A stretch of DNA of 64,000 nucleotides from Actinomycetales bacterium. GTDB lineage: Bacteria; Actinomycetota; Actinomycetes; Actinomycetales; Dermatophilaceae. A program made the translations under genes and the position numbers. Positions within the stretch are counted from its first letter, which is position 1, and each line of letters opens with the position of its first letter. Below are positions 54,846 to 62,996 of this stretch, piece after piece. Below the pieces are notes generated by a model. That model had not been told where the DNA came from. It made no database searches and worked only from the letters and a program-made list of their open reading frames with translations. The stretch covers positions 62,001-126,000 of the forward strand of contig JADJVI010000022.1 of the NCBI GenBank assembly GCA_016710645.1, read 5' to 3'.

Positions 54846-54877
54846 GGTATGCCGGGTGCTGGACTGCACGGCATACC
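54846..54877. terminator. hairpin of an inverted pair of dispersed-word cores
   Basis: GGTATGCCG (54846-54854) and CGGCATACC (54869-54877), 9-base arms with a 14-base loop, between the converging lipoprotein (stop 54787) and SRPBCC (stop 54896) genes. Suits a bidirectional terminator. Confidence 0.65.
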
Positions 54878-54895
54878 TCGCCGTTGGCTTTGCGC

Positions 54896-55432
54896 TCAGG
54901 CAGGCGGCGTGGCCGTGACGGCGCGGTCGAGGGCGGCGAGGGAGGCGTCGAGGTAGTGCGGCGGGAAGGGCGGCATGCCGCTGGGCATCCAGTCCCGGGT
55001 GGCCTGCGACATCGCGCGCCAGTCGTAGGTGAGGGTGACGCGGGTGCCGGCGCCGTCGGGTTCGAGGTCGTAGCGCCAGGTGTGGCCGCCCTCGGTGACC
55101 CGACCGGAGCGGCTGAGCATGCCCGGCGCCCAGCCGATGGTGCGCCCGGCGACGAAGTCGGTGACCCGGTTGACCATCGTGTAGTCGCCGCCGAGGGAGG
55201 CTTGATGCATCTTGACCGCGAAGGTCTGACCGACCGCGGTGATGGGCTCCGGGTTGGCCTCGACCGAATCCCGCACCCACTCGCCGGGTTCGGTCTCGTG
55301 GTGGCGGGACGGGTCGGCGAGGAGGGCGAAGATCTGCTCCGGCGTGGCGTCGATGGTGCGCACGGCGACGCGGACGTCCTGGTCGGGGTGGTCGGGGTGA
55401 TCGGCCGGTGGCGTGGTCGCTGGCGTGGTCAT
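54896..55432 (-). CDS. SRPBCC-family protein
   Basis: The 178-residue protein is a START/Bet v1-like (SRPBCC) domain: VRVAVRTIDATPEQIFALLADPSRHHE, then GEWVRDSVEANPEPITAVGQTFAVKM and TLTYDWRAMS. Such proteins bind hydrophobic ligands; ligand unknown. AAGGAG lies 6 bases before ATG 55432. Its upstream promoter region contains the poly-G tracts at 55484-55620, so its expression could vary with tract length. Confidence 0.85.
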   Translation of the reverse strand: MTTPATTPPADHPDHPDQDVRVAVRTIDATPEQIFALLADPSRHHETEPGEWVRDSVEANPEPITAVGQTFAVKMHQASLGGDYTMVNRVTDFVAGRTIGWAPGMLSRSGRVTEGGHTWRYDLEPDGAGTRVTLTYDWRAMSQATRDWMPSGMPPFPPHYLDASLAALDRAVTATPPA

Positions 55433-55483
55433 CGGTTGCTCCTTGTCGCGGGTCTGCTGGGTTGCGGACAATTAGGGGTGGGC

Positions 55484-55620
55484 GGGGGGGGGGGGGGGCG
55501 AGACGGCCGAAAGCCGGCGGGGGTCTGGGTGCTGGGAGGGGGGGGGGGGTGGTGCCGACCTGCGGAAGCGAGGGGGGGGGGGGGGCCGCGGAGGGGGGGG
55601 GGGGGGTGGGGCCCCCCCCC
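55484..55620 (+). repeat. cluster of long poly-G tracts and one poly-C tract
   Basis: G runs of 15 (55484-55498), 12 (55538-55549), 14 (55572-55585) and 14 (55593-55606), plus a C run of 9 (55612-55620), all within 137 bases. The cluster fills the region between divergent SRPBCC and phytanoyl-CoA dioxygenase genes. Such runs could slip, could form G-quadruplexes, or could be assembly artefacts. Confidence 0.9.
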
Positions 55621-55696
55621 ATTTCCCAGAACGTCCTGTGTACGTCGTGTTCCAGCTCGTCAGAATCTACCGAACGAGCCATCAGAGGAGATCGGC

Positions 55697-56507
55697 ATGA
55701 CCATGGACCTCAGCGGTCGCCGCGAGCTCAGCGCCGAGGCGATCGAGCGGTACCGAGCCGAGGGACACACCCTGATCGCGGGCCTGGCGAGCGCCGACGA
55801 ACTGGCCCCGTTCGGGCCGGCGATTGCGGCGGCGACGGCCCGGCGCACCGCGACCGCCGGGCCGCTGCAGGACCGGGACACCTATGGCAAGGCATTCCTG
55901 CAAGCGATGAACCTGTGGCGCGACGACGATGTCGTGGCGCGCTTCGTGCTCGCCGAACGCTTCGCCTCCGTCGCCGCACAGCTGCTCGGTGTCGAGCGGG
56001 TGCGGATCTATCACGACCAGGCGCTGTTCAAGGAGCCCGGCGGGGGCTACACGCCCTGGCACCAGGACGCGATGTATTGGCCGCTCGACGGCCACCAGTG
56101 CATCACGATGTGGATGCCGCTGGTCGACATCGTCCCCGAGATGGGGCGCGCTGACCTTCGCCACCGGCTCGCACCAGCACGGCCCGCTCAGCGACGTCAC
56201 GATCTCGGACGCGAGCGAGGCCCACTTCGAGAGCGTCATTGCCGAGCGTCAGTTCCCGCTCACCGTCCCGCGCCCGATGCGAGCCGGTGATGCGAGCTTC
56301 CACGGCGGGTGGACCGTGCACAAGGCGGGCGGCAACCACACCGACCAGATGCGGGCCGTGATGACCGTCATCTACTTCGCCGACGGCCTGGCCGTGCAGC
56401 ACCCCACGAACAGCTCCCAGGAGACCGACCTGGCCCAGTGGCTCCCCGGGCTCCGACCCGGCGAGCGCGCTGCCACCCCGATCAACCCGGTCGTGGGAGC
56501 CCGCTGA
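55697..56507 (+). pseudogene. phytanoyl-CoA dioxygenase (PhyH) family, one-base frameshift
   Basis: The first 151 residues read MTMDLSGRRELSAEAIERYR ... RVRIYHDQALFKEPGG and TPWHQDAMYWPLDGHQCITMWMPL, with the HxD iron ligands in WHQD. After a run of four G (56143-56146) the frame changes, and the true C-terminus resumes as ALTFATGSHQHGPLSD with the distal His in FHGGWTVHKAGGN. Removing one G restores a continuous protein of about 269 residues. AGAGGAGAT precedes ATG 55697. Fe(II)/2-oxoglutarate oxygenase; substrate unknown. The indel may be a sequencing error given the nearby poly-G region. Confidence 0.82.
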
Positions 56508-56632
56508 CGTCACGCTCCGGTATGCCGGATGATGCGTGCCGGGTGAAGACGGCCTCGTATGCCGTCCGGGGCACCCCGAGCTCGTCGCCGAGGCACCCCA
56601 GACGCACCATCGCGCCAAGCCGCCAAGCCCGA

Positions 56633-58084
56633 TCAGGCAACCTCGGCTGCGGGTTCGCCGTGGGCCTGCGGCACGCTCGCCAAGCTCCCCCCAGCCGCCA
56701 ACGCTGCCTGCGCCTGCAGCAGGAGGCGGTTCAGTGCGGTCTGGACGTCATCGGCGGTTGAGGAGATCTTCTCCGCGCTCTTGTGAAGCTGGCCCACCGC
56801 CGTGCGGATTCCGTCGAGCTTGGCAAGGGTCACCAGAGCTTCCTCGATTCGCTCACGCGCCACATGGGCGCTGCCGTCGTCGGCTCGCGCCACGGCTGTC
56901 TGCGCCGCGAAGCGCAGCAATTGCACAGTCGTCCGAAGCACGCTCAGATCGTCCGTGTCCGCGCCGAAGGCCAGCACCAGGCGTCGAGGACCGACGATCC
57001 GAAGGCCGACCCCACCGTTCTGTTCAACCGTGGGCACGAGCCCCAGTGAGGCCTGGGCCTGGCGGTTGCGTTCGGCTTCATCGAGGTAGTCGCCCCACTG
57101 AGTCCGCGACGAGTCCGACATTTCGAGTACGACACGCGCGGGTCCGCCGCCGACCACGAGGACGCCATCACCCTTCTTGTTCTGCTGGCTGAGAGCGCCA
57201 CCTCTGGTCCCGGTCTCGACATATTCATCGCCCAGGCCAGCTGCGAGTTCGGCCATGACGGCGTTGACTCGCGCCTCGTATGACGCGCCCTTCTGGGGGC
57301 TGAACTTGATGAGGCGCGCCGAGACCTTCTCGGCCTCAGCCTGCACCTGAACCACAGTCTTCAGGTCGGCCATCGACTGCTTGAGGTCGTCGTGTTGCTG
57401 CTGGAGCTGGTCCATGAGGGTCTTGTGCTGGGCGGCGAGGGCTGCCTGCTGCTTCGCGAGAGGAGAGGTGGGGTCATCGGGGTTCAGAGCCCGGGTTGCC
57501 TTCTCGTAAAGGACGTCTGTGTGCTTGTCCGCCCGCTCGGTCAGCGAGGTGCCGAACCGGTCGACCAGCGCCGACAACCGCACCTGCAGCTCTGGGTCAT
57601 CTCCGCCCACCAGACGGCGGACCTCGGCGCCGAGCTCCTCGCGAGCCGACGTGACCGCCGCTGCAATGGCATCCCGCGTGGTGGCGTTGATGTCGCTCAG
57701 GGCCTTCTGTGCGTTGGTTGCGGCCTCCGCCATCGCCTTCGTTGCGGTCGCCACCGAGGCCGCCGTGACCTCGGATGCCTGCTTCATCGAGGCCGCCGTA
57801 CGGCTCCCCACGTCCTGCACCAACTGCTCCAGGTTGAAGGTGTCCTGAGTTCCGCCGGCGGCAGTGATCGCCTGGGCGCCGATGGCGAGACAGACATTCG
57901 CGTATGCCGTGAGGTCACCTCCATCGAGATCCGTCGCGGCGGCGACGGGCCCCCGCGAACCCGAACCCCAGCGCATGGCCTCTGTGGTGACTGCAGGGTG
58001 GGTGACGCTGAGATCGGCGATGACGAGCGCCGGAATGGTGCTGTCGAAGGTGACTTTCGGCTGGGCGGGTGGGATGGACAACAT
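56633..58084 (-). CDS. coiled-coil protein with PD-(D/E)XK-like C-terminal domain
   Basis: The 483-residue protein has a long helical region (about residues 85-250, for example VATATKAMAEAATNAQKALSDINATTRDAIAAAVTSAREEL, then AALAAQHKTLMDQLQQQHDDLKQSMADL). A domain with NAVMAELAAGLGDEYVETGTRGG and KKGDGVLVVGGGPARVVLEMSDS (about 260-330) follows; D-x(n)-E-x-x fits a nuclease fold, with the usual Lys replaced. Coiled coil plus this domain resembles DUF2130/RmuC-type proteins. AAGGAGG lies 5 bases before ATG 58084. It is divergent from the restriction operon and shares its promoter region. Confidence 0.68.
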   Translation of the reverse strand: MLSIPPAQPKVTFDSTIPALVIADLSVTHPAVTTEAMRWGSGSRGPVAAATDLDGGDLTAYANVCLAIGAQAITAAGGTQDTFNLEQLVQDVGSRTAASMKQASEVTAASVATATKAMAEAATNAQKALSDINATTRDAIAAAVTSAREELGAEVRRLVGGDDPELQVRLSALVDRFGTSLTERADKHTDVLYEKATRALNPDDPTSPLAKQQAALAAQHKTLMDQLQQQHDDLKQSMADLKTVVQVQAEAEKVSARLIKFSPQKGASYEARVNAVMAELAAGLGDEYVETGTRGGALSQQNKKGDGVLVVGGGPARVVLEMSDSSRTQWGDYLDEAERNRQAQASLGLVPTVEQNGGVGLRIVGPRRLVLAFGADTDDLSVLRTTVQLLRFAAQTAVARADDGSAHVARERIEEALVTLAKLDGIRTAVGQLHKSAEKISSTADDVQTALNRLLLQAQAALAAGGSLASVPQAHGEPAAEVA

Positions 58085-58165
58085 GACGGCCTCCTTGGGG
58101 GCCAATGCGCCGCGGCCTTCGCGGACATCACCACCATCCGCGCTCCTGGGCTCAATCATGAATCT

Positions 58166-58195
58166 GATTACTGATAACAGGGTATATCAGTAATC
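58166..58195. promoter_or_regulatory. operator candidate of the restriction island
   Basis: Perfect inverted repeat GATTACTGATA (58166-58176) and TATCAGTAATC (58185-58195) with an 8-base spacer, in the AT-rich 165-base gap between the coiled-coil gene and the restriction operon. The HTH-bearing first gene of the operon could bind it. Confidence 0.65.
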
Positions 58196-58249
58196 CGCTC
58201 CCATCCTCGCCGTAAGCAGCCTAGGGTGAGCCGAGGAAGGGAGGTAACC

Positions 58250-60220
58250 ATGACCGAGGCACTGTTGACGTTGGGCGACATCGCACGGCTGGCTCAGGTC
58301 AAACGGCCGGTGGTGTCGATGTGGCGACAGCGGCAGCAGACCCGAAATGGCGTGGTCGCCTTCCCGAAGCCCACCGCCACAACGCCCGTGGAACGCTTCA
58401 AGGCCGCAGAGGTCATCGACTGGCTGCAGCGGACCGGACGGGGTAACAACCCCGAGGCCGCTGTCGACGTGCCCCTGGTGCAGATCGGCCAACACCTCCC
58501 GACGGAGCGACTCACGCTCCAGGAGTCCCTCATCACGCTGAGGTCACTCACCGACCGACCGCTATCCGACCTCGACCATGAATCCCTCGTCGATCTTGCC
58601 GACGAGTGCGACCCTGACGATCTGGCGTTCTTCACGGAGATCTCAGGCGCCGGCGCTGAGCTGCTCGATGCGGCGGCCGAGGCAGACGCTCTGTGCGAAG
58701 CAGCCTTCGGACCAGCGCCCGCATTCGACCGACTCCGTCACCCTGGCTCCTTCGAGCTCGCCGACGCGGGCGTCGACCTGATGACGGCAATCGTCTGGCA
58801 CGCCACAGTTCCTGGTCGGACGCCCCGTCTCGTGGCGGGACTCGAGTCGTCCCCCCAGCTGGCAGCGGCAATCCTGCGATCCAGTCCTGACGACGTCGAA
58901 GTCACGTCGCTCGTCACCGATCCGAGCCCCCGGTGGCTGCAACGGAATCTTCTCGTCCGTCGCGCTGTGGCTGCCACCGACAGAACGGCACCGATCGTCC
59001 AGCTGCTCGCGGTCAATGACCTGCCGGCGTCAGACTTGCTCAACCATGTCGACGACCTGCAACTCGAGCTGCGCCCGGGTGACATCGGCCTGGTCCTCGG
59101 GCCCGCTGACATCCTCGTCGACCGCCTCCCGACGGCCACCCTCGACGGCCAACGCGACAGTCTCCTGCGCCTCGGGGCGGTCCGCCTTGTCGTCAGGCTC
59201 CCGGCCGGTCTCAAACCCCGGGCATCGCGGCAACGCCTCGCTCTCTGGGTGATCGCCCCGCCTGCGAGCCCGCTTCCTCCAGCTGATCGCTGGCTGTTCG
59301 TGTCGGACCTCAGTTCTCGGCCCCTGGATGCCGTGGCCATCGACCAGCTGGTCGGAGACATCGCCGCCGCGTTGGGGTCTGAGGCAGAGCTGAAACAGCA
59401 CGTCTTCGCCACGGCCCGGGCGGTCAGCCTCCCAGCACTCATCGCCGCCCGTGGTCCGCTGGTTGCTCTCGGCACTCGACCACCGCGACTCACCGAGGGC
59501 CCGGCTGCCCACAGTCCAGCCGAGCACGTGCTCGCGACGAGAACGGTGCTCGCGGCGCTGTCGGCAGAACCGGCAGACCGATTCGGCGCGGTCGAGGTCG
59601 ACGTACCAGTCGCGGCCGACACCACGCGCCGACTGCCCGGCCAACCCGCGACGGTCGACACCCTCCTCGACGAGAGTCACCTCCGCGTCTTCCCCGGCAC
59701 ACGGATCGTCATCGACGGATTGGCCGAGGGCACCGTGGAGGTCATCACCGCCTCGGATGTGCACGCGCGTCGTGACCGAACGGCATACAGCTCGATCCGC
59801 GTCGACCCACTCGACCTGACCCTTCGGCACCCGCGCGCGCGACGGGTGGAGGCCGGGGACGTCGTCTTCGTCACCTCACCGCGGCCGGCGGCGATGATAT
59901 GCCGTGAAGCCGGCGCGGTCGTCGCCTACCCAGCCCGCATCCTGCGGGTCGTCGGACGCGAAGTCGTCCCCGAGGTCGCTGCCGCGCTCATCAATGCACT
60001 GCACGACAGGGACCGCCAGTGGCGCGGGTGGCGTTTTCCACGCGCCGATCATCGGCACTCTGACGCCCTCACCGAGGTGCTTCGCGCGATCGAGGATGAG
60101 CGCGCGGACTTGACCACACGGCATACCCAGTTGGACGAACTCACCCGCCTCCTCACCGCGGGGGCCACCCTCGGCACCCTCGCTCTGACCACGAAACCGA
60201 CGACCGAAGGAGACCACTGA
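58250..60220 (+). CDS. HTH / degenerate N6-methylase-like / target-recognition-like protein
   Basis: The 656-residue protein begins with an HTH: LTLGDIARLAQVKRPVVSMWRQRQQ, then FKAAEVIDWLQRTGRG. This matches the N-terminus of large actinobacterial N6-adenine methylases. The middle (about 180-390) has the methylase-like phrase LLRLGAVRLVVRLPAGLKP and ALWVIAPPASPLP, but the catalytic N/D-P-P-Y/F position reads GLVLGPADILVDR, and no DPxxGSG motif is seen, so it is probably inactive. The C-terminal part (RVEAGDVVFVTSPRPAAMICR, about 540-600) resembles a type I specificity domain. GAAGGGAGG precedes ATG 58250. Its stop overlaps the HsdM start (TGATG). Confidence 0.72.
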   Translation: MTEALLTLGDIARLAQVKRPVVSMWRQRQQTRNGVVAFPKPTATTPVERFKAAEVIDWLQRTGRGNNPEAAVDVPLVQIGQHLPTERLTLQESLITLRSLTDRPLSDLDHESLVDLADECDPDDLAFFTEISGAGAELLDAAAEADALCEAAFGPAPAFDRLRHPGSFELADAGVDLMTAIVWHATVPGRTPRLVAGLESSPQLAAAILRSSPDDVEVTSLVTDPSPRWLQRNLLVRRAVAATDRTAPIVQLLAVNDLPASDLLNHVDDLQLELRPGDIGLVLGPADILVDRLPTATLDGQRDSLLRLGAVRLVVRLPAGLKPRASRQRLALWVIAPPASPLPPADRWLFVSDLSSRPLDAVAIDQLVGDIAAALGSEAELKQHVFATARAVSLPALIAARGPLVALGTRPPRLTEGPAAHSPAEHVLATRTVLAALSAEPADRFGAVEVDVPVAADTTRRLPGQPATVDTLLDESHLRVFPGTRIVIDGLAEGTVEVITASDVHARRDRTAYSSIRVDPLDLTLRHPRARRVEAGDVVFVTSPRPAAMICREAGAVVAYPARILRVVGREVVPEVAAALINALHDRDRQWRGWRFPRADHRHSDALTEVLRAIEDERADLTTRHTQLDELTRLLTAGATLGTLALTTKPTTEGDH

Positions 60221-61860
60221 TGCCCCCTCGCGCCAAGAAGGCCACCGAGGCCACCCAGCCCTCGACGCTGAAGGAGCTCAAGGACACCCTCTGGAAAGCC
60301 GCGGACAAACTGCGCGGCTCGATGGAAGCGTCGCAATACAAGGACGTCATCCTCGGGTTGGTCTTCCTCAAGTACGTCTCCGACGCCTACGACGAGCGCC
60401 GGGCCCAGATCGACGCCGGGCTGCGTGCCGAGGGCATGGATGACGACCAGATCGCCATGCTCATCGACGACCCGGAGGAATACCACGGCTACGGCGTCTT
60501 CGTCGTCCCCCCGCGGGCCCGGTGGTCCTATCTGGCTACTCACGCCAAGGGGCTGCCCGCATCGATGGGTCGGTCGGCCAAGTCGATCGGTGCACTCATC
60601 GATGACGCCATGGATGCCGTGATGCGCACCAACCCCACGCTGGCGGGCACGCTGCCGCGGATCTTCAACCGCGACAACGTCGACCAGAAGCGGCTGGGCG
60701 AGCTCATCGACCTCTTCAACAGCCGCGGTCTCAGCTTCACCCGGCAGGGCGAGGGGCGGGCGCGAGACCTGCTCGGCGAGGTCTATGAGTACTTCCTGGA
60801 GAAGTTCGCCCGGGCTGAGGGCAAGCGGGGCGGGGAGTTCTACACGCCGGCGAGCGTCGTCAAGGTGCTCGTCGAGGTGCTGCAGCCGACGCACGGGCGG
60901 GTCTATGACCCGTGCTGCGGCTCGGGTGGCATGTTCGTGCAGACCGAGCAGTTCATCTACCGCCACGATGGCGAGTCGACCGATGTGCAGGTCTATGGGC
61001 AGGAGAGCAAGAACACCACCTGGCGCTTGGCCAAGATGAATCTCGCGATCCATGGCATCGGCACCGAGGGCCTGCACTCGCGGTGGGGCGACACCTTCGT
61101 CCTGGACTTCCATGCGGACAAGCAGATGGACTTCGTGATGGCCAACCCGCCCTTCAACCTCAAGGACTGGAACCGCGTCGAGGGCGACCCGCGCTGGCGT
61201 TACGGCGTCCCGCCGGCCACCAATGCCAACTACGCGTGGATCCAGCACATCCTCTCCAAGTTGACCGCCGACGGCCGGGCCGGTGTCGTCATGGCCAACG
61301 GATCGATGTCGACGAACTCTGGCGGCGAGGGCGAGATCCGCGCCCGCATCGTCGAAGCCGACCTCGTGTCGTGCATGGTGGCGCTGCCGACCCAGCTCTT
61401 CCGCAGCACCGGCATCCCGGTGTGTCTGTGGTTCTTCGCCAAGGACAAGGGCATCGGTGCTCAGGGGGGTGTCGATCGGACCGGCCAGGTGCTCTTCATC
61501 GACGCGCGCGAACTCGGCTTCATGGTCGACCGGGCGGAGCGCTCGCTCGCGCCCGAGGATATTGCGAAGATCGCGGACACCTACCACGCGTGGCGCGGAT
61601 CTCCTTCCGCTGCAAGCAAACCCACGAACATGGCGTATGCCGATGTGCCGGGTTTCTGTGCCAGCGTCAGCTTGGCGGACATCAAGGCTGCCGACTATGC
61701 CTTGACACCGGGCCGTTACGTCGGGGCGCCCGAAGCCGAGGATGACGGCGAACCCATCGACGCGAAGATCGAGCGACTGACCAAGGAGTTGCTCGCCGCC
61801 TTCGACGAGAGCGCCCGTCTAGAACAGGTCGTCCGCACCCAACTCGGGAGGGTGTCATGA
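60220..61860 (+). CDS. hsdM: type I restriction-modification methylase subunit
   Basis: The 546-residue protein is HsdM: N-terminal LKELKDTLWKAADKLRGSMEASQYKDVILGLVFLKYVSDAY, then GEFYTPASVVKVLVEVL, motif I DPCCGSGGMF (about 231) and the catalytic NPPF motif (VMANPPFNLKDW, about 307). It methylates adenine within the site defined by HsdS. It overlaps hsdS by 4 bases (ATGA) and is complete, of usual length. Few dispersed 9-mers occur in this operon. Confidence 0.95.
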   Translation: MPPRAKKATEATQPSTLKELKDTLWKAADKLRGSMEASQYKDVILGLVFLKYVSDAYDERRAQIDAGLRAEGMDDDQIAMLIDDPEEYHGYGVFVVPPRARWSYLATHAKGLPASMGRSAKSIGALIDDAMDAVMRTNPTLAGTLPRIFNRDNVDQKRLGELIDLFNSRGLSFTRQGEGRARDLLGEVYEYFLEKFARAEGKRGGEFYTPASVVKVLVEVLQPTHGRVYDPCCGSGGMFVQTEQFIYRHDGESTDVQVYGQESKNTTWRLAKMNLAIHGIGTEGLHSRWGDTFVLDFHADKQMDFVMANPPFNLKDWNRVEGDPRWRYGVPPATNANYAWIQHILSKLTADGRAGVVMANGSMSTNSGGEGEIRARIVEADLVSCMVALPTQLFRSTGIPVCLWFFAKDKGIGAQGGVDRTGQVLFIDARELGFMVDRAERSLAPEDIAKIADTYHAWRGSPSAASKPTNMAYADVPGFCASVSLADIKAADYALTPGRYVGAPEAEDDGEPIDAKIERLTKELLAAFDESARLEQVVRTQLGRVS

Positions 61861-62996
61861 CCGGATCCGTCGTGTCCTTCGCGGATTTGATCAAGCGCGG
61901 CGTGCTGGTAGTAGGCGATGGGCATCGAGCGAAACTCAACGAGCTGGTTGGCGGCGGTCCGCTATTCCTGCGAGCGGGCGCCTTGTCCGATAGCGGGTTC
62001 GATTGGGCAGGCCTCGATGCGTTTCACACAGATCTCCAACTAGACAACAAGCGGGGTCGCATTGGCGATGTAGTCATCACGACCAAAGGCAACAGCATCG
62101 GGCGTGTGGGACGAGTGCCTGGCGTGGCTCCTGACTTCGTCTACTCTCCGCATCTGAGTTTCTGGCGCTCGGTCGAACCCGAGGTGCTGGATCAGGGCTA
62201 CCTCTACTACTGGGCACGAAGTGAGCGGTTCAGCTCGCAGTTGCGCCAGTTGGCCTTCGGCACGGACATGGCGCCGTACTTCAGCCTGCGCGACCAAGCG
62301 CGCCTCCAGATCTCCCTCCCTTCCAGGCGGGACCAGCAGGGGATTGCGGAGGTGTTGGGGGCGCTCGACGACAAGATCGCCGCAAACTCTGTAGCCAAGA
62401 GGACTGCACTGTCGCTTGCGGAGGCATGCTGGGTGCGCGCCTCCCTCACCGGTGATCGCATGGTCCCACTGCGTGAAGTAGCGAGACTCGACTATGGCAA
62501 GGCACTCAAAGCCAGCGAGCGCGTTGCAGGCGACGTCATGGTCTACGGCAGCGGCGGGATCACCGGCTCCCACAACATCGCGCTCGTGGATCGAGCAGGC
62601 GTTGTCTTGGGACGAAAGGGCACAGTGGGTTCGACCTACTGGGCCTCCGGTCCGCATTTCCCCATCGACACCACCTACTCAGTGGTGCCCCTGGCGCAAT
62701 TGTCGCTTGAGTATCTGTACTTCGCATTGAAGGCGATGAGACTCGGCGAGATGAACTCCGACAGCGCCGTGCCGGGCCTGAACCGCGATGACGCGTACGC
62801 GCAGATGGTACGGGTGCCGAGCAGCGACGGAATTGCTGACTTTAGCTCGCTGGTTCCAGACCTGATGCGTGCGGTCGATGGAATCGAGGGTGAGGTGACG
62901 GTCCTTGTCAGGGCTCGGGACACATTGTTGCCGTTGTTGATTTCTCGTCGCATCACCATCAAAGATGCGGAATCGGTTGTGGGAGAGGTGCTCTGA
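61857..62996 (+). CDS. hsdS: type I restriction-modification specificity subunit
   Basis: The 379-residue protein has two target-recognition halves. The first has GDVVITTKGNSIGRVGRVPG and PHLSFWRSVEPEVLDQGYLYYWARS. A helical spacer follows, LPSRRDQQGIAEVLGALDDKIAANSVAKRTALSLAE (about 160-196). The second half contains VMVYGSGGITGSHNIALVDRAGVVLGRKGTVGSTYWA. This is the HsdS layout; the recognised sequence cannot be read from it. It overlaps the next gene's ATG as TGATG. Confidence 0.9.
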   Translation: MTGSVVSFADLIKRGVLVVGDGHRAKLNELVGGGPLFLRAGALSDSGFDWAGLDAFHTDLQLDNKRGRIGDVVITTKGNSIGRVGRVPGVAPDFVYSPHLSFWRSVEPEVLDQGYLYYWARSERFSSQLRQLAFGTDMAPYFSLRDQARLQISLPSRRDQQGIAEVLGALDDKIAANSVAKRTALSLAEACWVRASLTGDRMVPLREVARLDYGKALKASERVAGDVMVYGSGGITGSHNIALVDRAGVVLGRKGTVGSTYWASGPHFPIDTTYSVVPLAQLSLEYLYFALKAMRLGEMNSDSAVPGLNRDDAYAQMVRVPSSDGIADFSSLVPDLMRAVDGIEGEVTVLVRARDTLLPLLISRRITIKDAESVVGEVL

